From contig OY759271.1 in assembly GCA_963662155.1 (NCBI GenBank), positions 37,560,345 through 37,624,344 on the forward strand: a DNA stretch of 64,000 nucleotides. The letters are read 5' to 3'. This DNA comes from Lamellibrachia columna. Its lineage: Eukaryota; Annelida; Polychaeta; Sabellida; Siboglinidae. Below, one piece after another: positions 37,601 to 43,600 of the stretch. The position numbers and the translations under genes are program-made. Under the pieces are notes generated by a model. That model saw only the letters and a program-made list of their open reading frames with translations. It made no database searches and was not told the DNA's origin. Each line of letters opens with the position of its first letter. The first letter of the stretch is position 1.

Positions 37601-40600
37601 ATGGTACACTGTACACAGTTGGTTTAATAAGAGTGTATGGTACACTGTACATAGTTGGTTTAATAAGAGTGTATGGTACACTGTACACAGTTGGTTTAAT
37701 AAGAGTGTATGGTACACTGTACACAGTTGGTTTAATAAGAGTGTTCGGTACACTGTACACAGTTGGTTTAATAAGAGTGTATGGTACACTGTACACAGTT
37801 GGTTTAATAAGAGTGTATGGTACACTGTACACAGTTGGTTTAATAAGAGTGTATGGTACACTGTATACAGTTGGTTTAATAAGAGTGTACGGTACACTGT
37901 ACACAGTTGGTTTAATAAGAGTGTTCGGTTCACTGTACACAGTTGGTTTAATAAGAGTGTATGGTACACTGTACACAGTTGGTTTAATAAGAGTGTACGG
38001 TACACTGTACACAGTTGGTTTAATAAGAGTGTACGGTACACTGTACACAGTTGGTTTAATAAGAGTGTACGGTACACTGTACACAGTTGGTTTAATAAGA
38101 GTGTATGGTACACTGTACACAGTTGGTTTAATAAGAGTGTATGGTACACTGTACACAGTTGGTTTAATAAGGGTGTACGGTACACTGTACACAGTTGGTT
38201 TAATAAGAGTGTACGGTACACTGTGCACAGTAGGTTTAATAAAAGTGGACTTTTGCAGAAGAGGCTGGTAGAAGGAGAAGACCAAAATTAATATGGAGGG
38301 GTAGTGGTAAGAGAGATCTCGAAATGGAAGGGGTGGCAGAAGATTGTGGTATATGGAGATGACTTGTCAAAAGGGTGGAACAAATTAAGTGACTTTGCCC
38401 GCACCCCGCAAGGAACCAGAAGAAGAAGTTAGATTGTGTAACGTATGGAATAGTGTTATGTTGTAGCACATAGAGTCCTGTTACGTTGTAGCACATAGTT
38501 CTGTTATGTTGTAGCACACAGAGTCTTGTTATGTTGTAGCACACAGAGTCATGTTATGTTGTAGCACATAAAGTCCTGTTACACACAGCCACTTTCACAT
38601 TTTTTGCAGAATTTTTTGATTTTATGTAGACTGTAATGACTGGTATCATACATATGTTGTCAACTGTGTTCTAAGTGCAGTGTTGTTGTCAGCTGTGTTC
38701 TCAGTGCAGTGTTGTTGTCAGCTGTGTTCTCAGTGCAGTGTTGTTGTCAGCTGTGTTCTCAGTGCAGTGTTGTTGTCAGCTGTGTTCTCAGTGCAGTGTT
38801 GTTGTCAGCTGTGTTCTCAGTGCAGTGTTGTTGTCAGCTGTGTTCTCAGTGCAGTGTTGTTGTCAGCTGTGTTCTCAGTGCAGTGTTGTCAGCTGTGTTC
38901 TCAGTGCAGTGTTGTTGTCAGCTGTGTTCTCAGTGCAGTGTTGTTGTCAGCTGTGTTCTCAGTGCAGTGGTGTTGTCAGCTGTGTTCTCAGTGCAGTGTT
39001 GTTGTCAGCTGTGTTCTCAGTGCAGTGTTGTTGTCAGCTGTGTTCTCAGTGCAGTGTTGTTGTCAGGTGTGTTCTCAATGCAGTGTAGTTGTCAGCTGTG
39101 TTCCTAGTGAAGTGTTGTTGTCAGCTGTGTTCTCAGTGCAGTGTTGTTGTCAGCTGTGTTCTCAGTGCAGTGTTGTTGTCAGCTGTGTTCTCAATGCAGT
39201 GTTGTTGTCAACTGTGTTCTCAATGCAGTGTTAGTGTCAGCTGTGTTCCCAGTTAGATTGTGTAACGTATGGAATAGTGTTATGTTGTAGCACATAGAGT
39301 CCTGTTACGTTGTAGCACATAGTTCTGTTATGTTGTAGCACACAGAGTCTTGTTATGTTGTAGCACACAGAGTCATGTTATGTTGTAGCACATAAAGTCC
39401 TGTTACACACAGCCACTTTCACATTTTTTGCAGAATTTTTTGATTTTATGTAGACTGTAATGACTGGTATCATACATATGTTGTCAACTGTGTTCTAAGT
39501 GCAGTGTTGTTGTCAGCTGTGTTCTCAGTGCAGTGTTGTTGTCAGCTGTGTTCTCAGTGCAGTGTTGTTGTCAGCTGTGTTCTCAGTGCAGTGTTGTTGT
39601 CAGCTGTGTTCTCAGTGCAGTGTTGTTGTCAGCTGTGTTCTCAGTGCAGTGTTGTTGTCAGCTGTGTTCTCAGTGCAGTGGTGTTGTCAGCTGTGTTCTC
39701 AGTGCAGTGTTGTTGTCAGCTGTGTTCTCAATGCAGTGTTGTTGTCAGCTGTGTTCTCAGTGCAGTGTTGTTGTCAGGTGTGTTCTCAATGCAGTGTAGT
39801 TGTCAGCTGTGTTCCTAGTGAAGTGTTGTTGTCAGCTGTGTTCTCAGTGCAGTGTTGTTGTCAGCTGTGTTCTCAGTGCAGTGTTGTTGTCAGCTGTGTT
39901 CTCAATGCAGTGTTGTTGTCAACTGTGTTCTCAATGCAGTGTTAGTGTCAGCTGTGTTCCCAGTGAAGTGTTGTTGTCAGCTGTGTTCTCATTGCAGTGT
40001 TGTTGTCAGCTGTGTTCTCAGTGCAGTGTTGTTGTCAGCTGTGTTCTCAGTGCAGTGTTGTTGTCAGCTGTGTTCTCAGTGCAGTGTTGTTGTCAGCTGT
40101 GTTCTCAGTGCAGTGTTGTTGTTCACAGGCTGCAGTTTGACTCTGTTCTCCTCGACGGTCTGCCTCGAGAGGCCAGGCTGGGTTTCACCATCATTGGGGT
40201 GAAGACAATGCAGTCTGGGTCGGCCAATGAGGTTACACACAAAGTGCGGAAGCCCCTTGGCTGGATCGCACTGCAGGTGTTCAACCACAAATTGTAAGTG
40301 TGACAGTGATTCTGGCCTCTGTATAAACGTGAATACTACTGTGTCTTGAAGTAGCCATTATCTTTTTCCTAATTTAACAAGATTTAACAAGATTGCCATC
40401 GCAAACAACACGTTCCAGATGGCAAGTGGACAAGGAAGCCATTGGCTTATCAAGAGTCCAACAATTTTATCATCTATGTGTAGCCCGCCCTTATCAGATA
40501 CCTGTCAATTCTATTTTTAAACATATTCACCCTACTAGCATTAACACAATCATTTGGCAGTTTGTTCCATTCATTTATCACCCTCTGTGAGAAAGAGTAC

Positions 40601-43600
40601 TTTCTCATGTCCAACTTACACTGCTCCTTAACTAATGCTGCTTTGTGTCCTATGGTTCTACTGCCTTCTTTAAGTTTGAAGAACAAATTCCTATCAACAC
40701 CCTCATAACCGTTCACTATTTTAAACACTTCTATTTGGTCTTCTCTTAGTCTCCTGGTCTCTAGTGTTGTCAAACCACATTGTAATATGTGGCTTTCGTA
40801 ACTAAGGTCTCTCAATTCTGGAATCATTTTAGTTGCTCTTCGTTGTATTCTTTCTAGCTTGTCTGTCCTCTTTATGATATGGCCTCCATGCTTGAATACA
40901 ATATTCCAAATGTGGTCTAACTATTGCTTTGTACAAGGTACAATTAGCTGTTTCTCCTTATATGTGATAGTTCTCCTAATTAGCCCTAGAATTTGATTTC
41001 CTTTCGAAGCAGCAATCCCACATTGCTCTGAAACTTTCATGTCAGCACTAAATGTTACTCCTAAGTCCTTTTCTTTTGTGGTTCTACCTAGTACAGCATC
41101 CCCCATTTTATATTCTTCGTCCATGTTTCCATGTCCTGTGCATATGCATTTACACTTCCCAAAATTGAATAACATCTGCCATTTTTCTGACCATTTAACT
41201 AATTTGTCTAGATCATCCTGTAAACTTTGTTTATCTGTATCATTAGTAACTTTTCTGAATACTTTTGTGTCATCTGCAAATTTGAGTACTTTGCTAGATA
41301 TGTCATCTTCCAAAACATTTATATATATTAAAAACAGTATAGGGCCAAATACTGATCCCTGTGTTATCTCACTGGTCTGTAATTTTCTGGCTTGTTCCTC
41401 GATCCCTTCTTAAATAGCAGCATAATGTTTGCTCCTTTCCATTTTGAAGGAACTATTCCTTCTTCTAGTGACAAGTTAAAAAAATTTGCAAGTGGTGTAC
41501 TAATTTGCTCAACAATTTCCTTTAGCAGTTTTGGTGGTATCCCATCAACCCCAGGTGATTTATTATCTTTCATCTTCTTAATTTTCTTTGCTCTCATTTC
41601 AGGAGTTACAAATAACTGCCCTAAATGTTCTGATTTATCACCCTCTAATTTAGTAAATGCAACTGGAAGTGAGCTGATATCTTCTGTGGTAAAAACTGAG
41701 CTGAAATACTCATTCAGGACCTCTGCCATTTGAAACCCGTCTGAAATTATGTTTCCACTGTTGTTTTCCAGTGGTCCGACCTTATCTCGAACCTTCTGTT
41801 TACTCCTTACATACAAACTCTTGCTGTATTTTTTTTTACCAGCAAATTGTTTTTTAAAGGTTCTTTTAGATTTTCTAATTTCATTTGTAGCTAGGTTAAG
41901 TGCCTCTTTGTAATTTGCATAATCTTCATCCTTTCTGGTATGTCTATAAACCCTCCACATAGTTTGCTTAAACATTATTTTTCTAATAGCTTCTTTTGAC
42001 AAGTGTTTCTTTCTAGACCATTTTCCTTGTTTTTCAAGGGAACAAATTTATCGATGGTAGGGCCTACTCTCAATTTCATATTTTTTTAAATTCCAACATT
42101 CAATTGTGGTCTTATTCATCAGTATGTTATTCCAATCTAGCTTTGCTAAGTATTTTCTCATATCTTTATAGTTACCTTTGTGGAAGTTTCTCCTATACGT
42201 TTTTTTATTTTTACTTTCTGATTTTACATTGATGTCAAAATGTATTTGATTGTGGTCACTGTTGCCCAATGGTTCATGTATTTTTACATTGTCCACTGAT
42301 TCTTTTTGTGATGACAAAACTATATCTAATACATTATCTCCCCTGGTTGGTTAATTCCTAATGTGCATCGTCAATTAATTAACAGCATTAATTAACTGAC
42401 ATATTTTGAATGGAATATATGATGTGATACAGTATAGCTTAATATATGAATGAAGGGGTAAATAAAAACTTCGTTCACTCCACATTGTCTGTGTCTTTCG
42501 GAAGAGACACTAAAAGCTGTTGGTCCCTTGTACCTGGTGTCTATGTCCCTTCTACCTGATGCCTATGTCCCTTCTACCTGGTATCTATGTCCCTTCTACC
42601 TGGTATCTATGTCCCTTCTACCTGGTGTATATGTCCCTTCTACCTGGTGTCTATGTCCCTTCTACCTGGTATCTATGTCCCTTCTACCTGGTATCTATGT
42701 CCCTTCTACCTGGTGTCTATGTCCCTTCTACCTGATGCCTATGTCCCTTTTACCTGGTATCTATGTCCCTTCTACCTGGTGTATATGTCCCTTCTACCTG
42801 GTGTCTATGTCCCTTCTACCTGGTATCTATGTCCCTTCTACCTGGTATCTATGTCCCTTCTACCTGGTGTCTATGTCCGTTCTACCTGATGCCTATGTCC
42901 CTTCTACCTGGTATCTATGTCCCTTCTACCTGGTATCTATGTCCCTTCTACCTGGTGTCTGTGTCAGTGCCAGGTCAAAGATCCCACACAGGATAAAAAT
43001 ATAACCTGTTTTGGACCAACTCTAGAGAAAGAAAACTAATAAACCACACTTTAGGAGACAAACCATACTGGAGGGTCATTGTATGATGACAAACCATACT
43101 GGAGGGCCATTGTATGATGACAAACCATACTGGAGGGTCATTGTATGATGACAAACCATACTGGAGGGCCATTGTATGATGACAAACCATACTGGAGGGT
43201 CATTGTATGATGACAAACCATACTGGAGGGCCATTGTATGATGACAAACCATACCGGAGGGCCATTGTATGATGACAAACCATACTGGAGGGTCATTGTA
43301 TGATGACAAACCATACTGGAGGGTCATTGTATGATGACAAACCATACTGGAGGGCCATTGTATGATGACAAACCATACCGGAGGGCCATTGTATGATGAC
43401 AAACCATACTGGAGGGTCATTGTATGATGACAAACCATACTGGAGGGCCATTGTATGATGACAAACCATAATAGAGGGTCATTGTATGATGACAAACCAT
43501 ACTGGAGGGTCATTGTATGATGACAAATCATACTGGAGGGTCATTGTATGATGACAAACCATACTGGAGGGTCATTGTATGATGACAAACCATACTGGAG

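Larger units (their letters stand above)
38427..39980 (+). repeat. 824-bp segmental tandem duplication in intron 11
   Basis: AGTTAGATTGTGTAACGTAT occurs at 38427 and 39251. The following 200 bp are the same (GTTGTAGCAC repeats, CATTTTTTGCAGAATTTTTT, GACTGGTATCATACATATGT), and then a 29-bp array begins again. Confidence 0.9.

Noticed and set aside
35681..38291. 846-, 687-, 640- and 500-codon open frames in the 35.8-38.2 kb array
   Set aside because: 36-bp satellite open in several frames on both strands.
38675..40202. Cys/Val/Ser-rich frames of 104-184 codons
   Set aside because: 29-bp satellite open in all three frames; only 40129-40293 is an exon.
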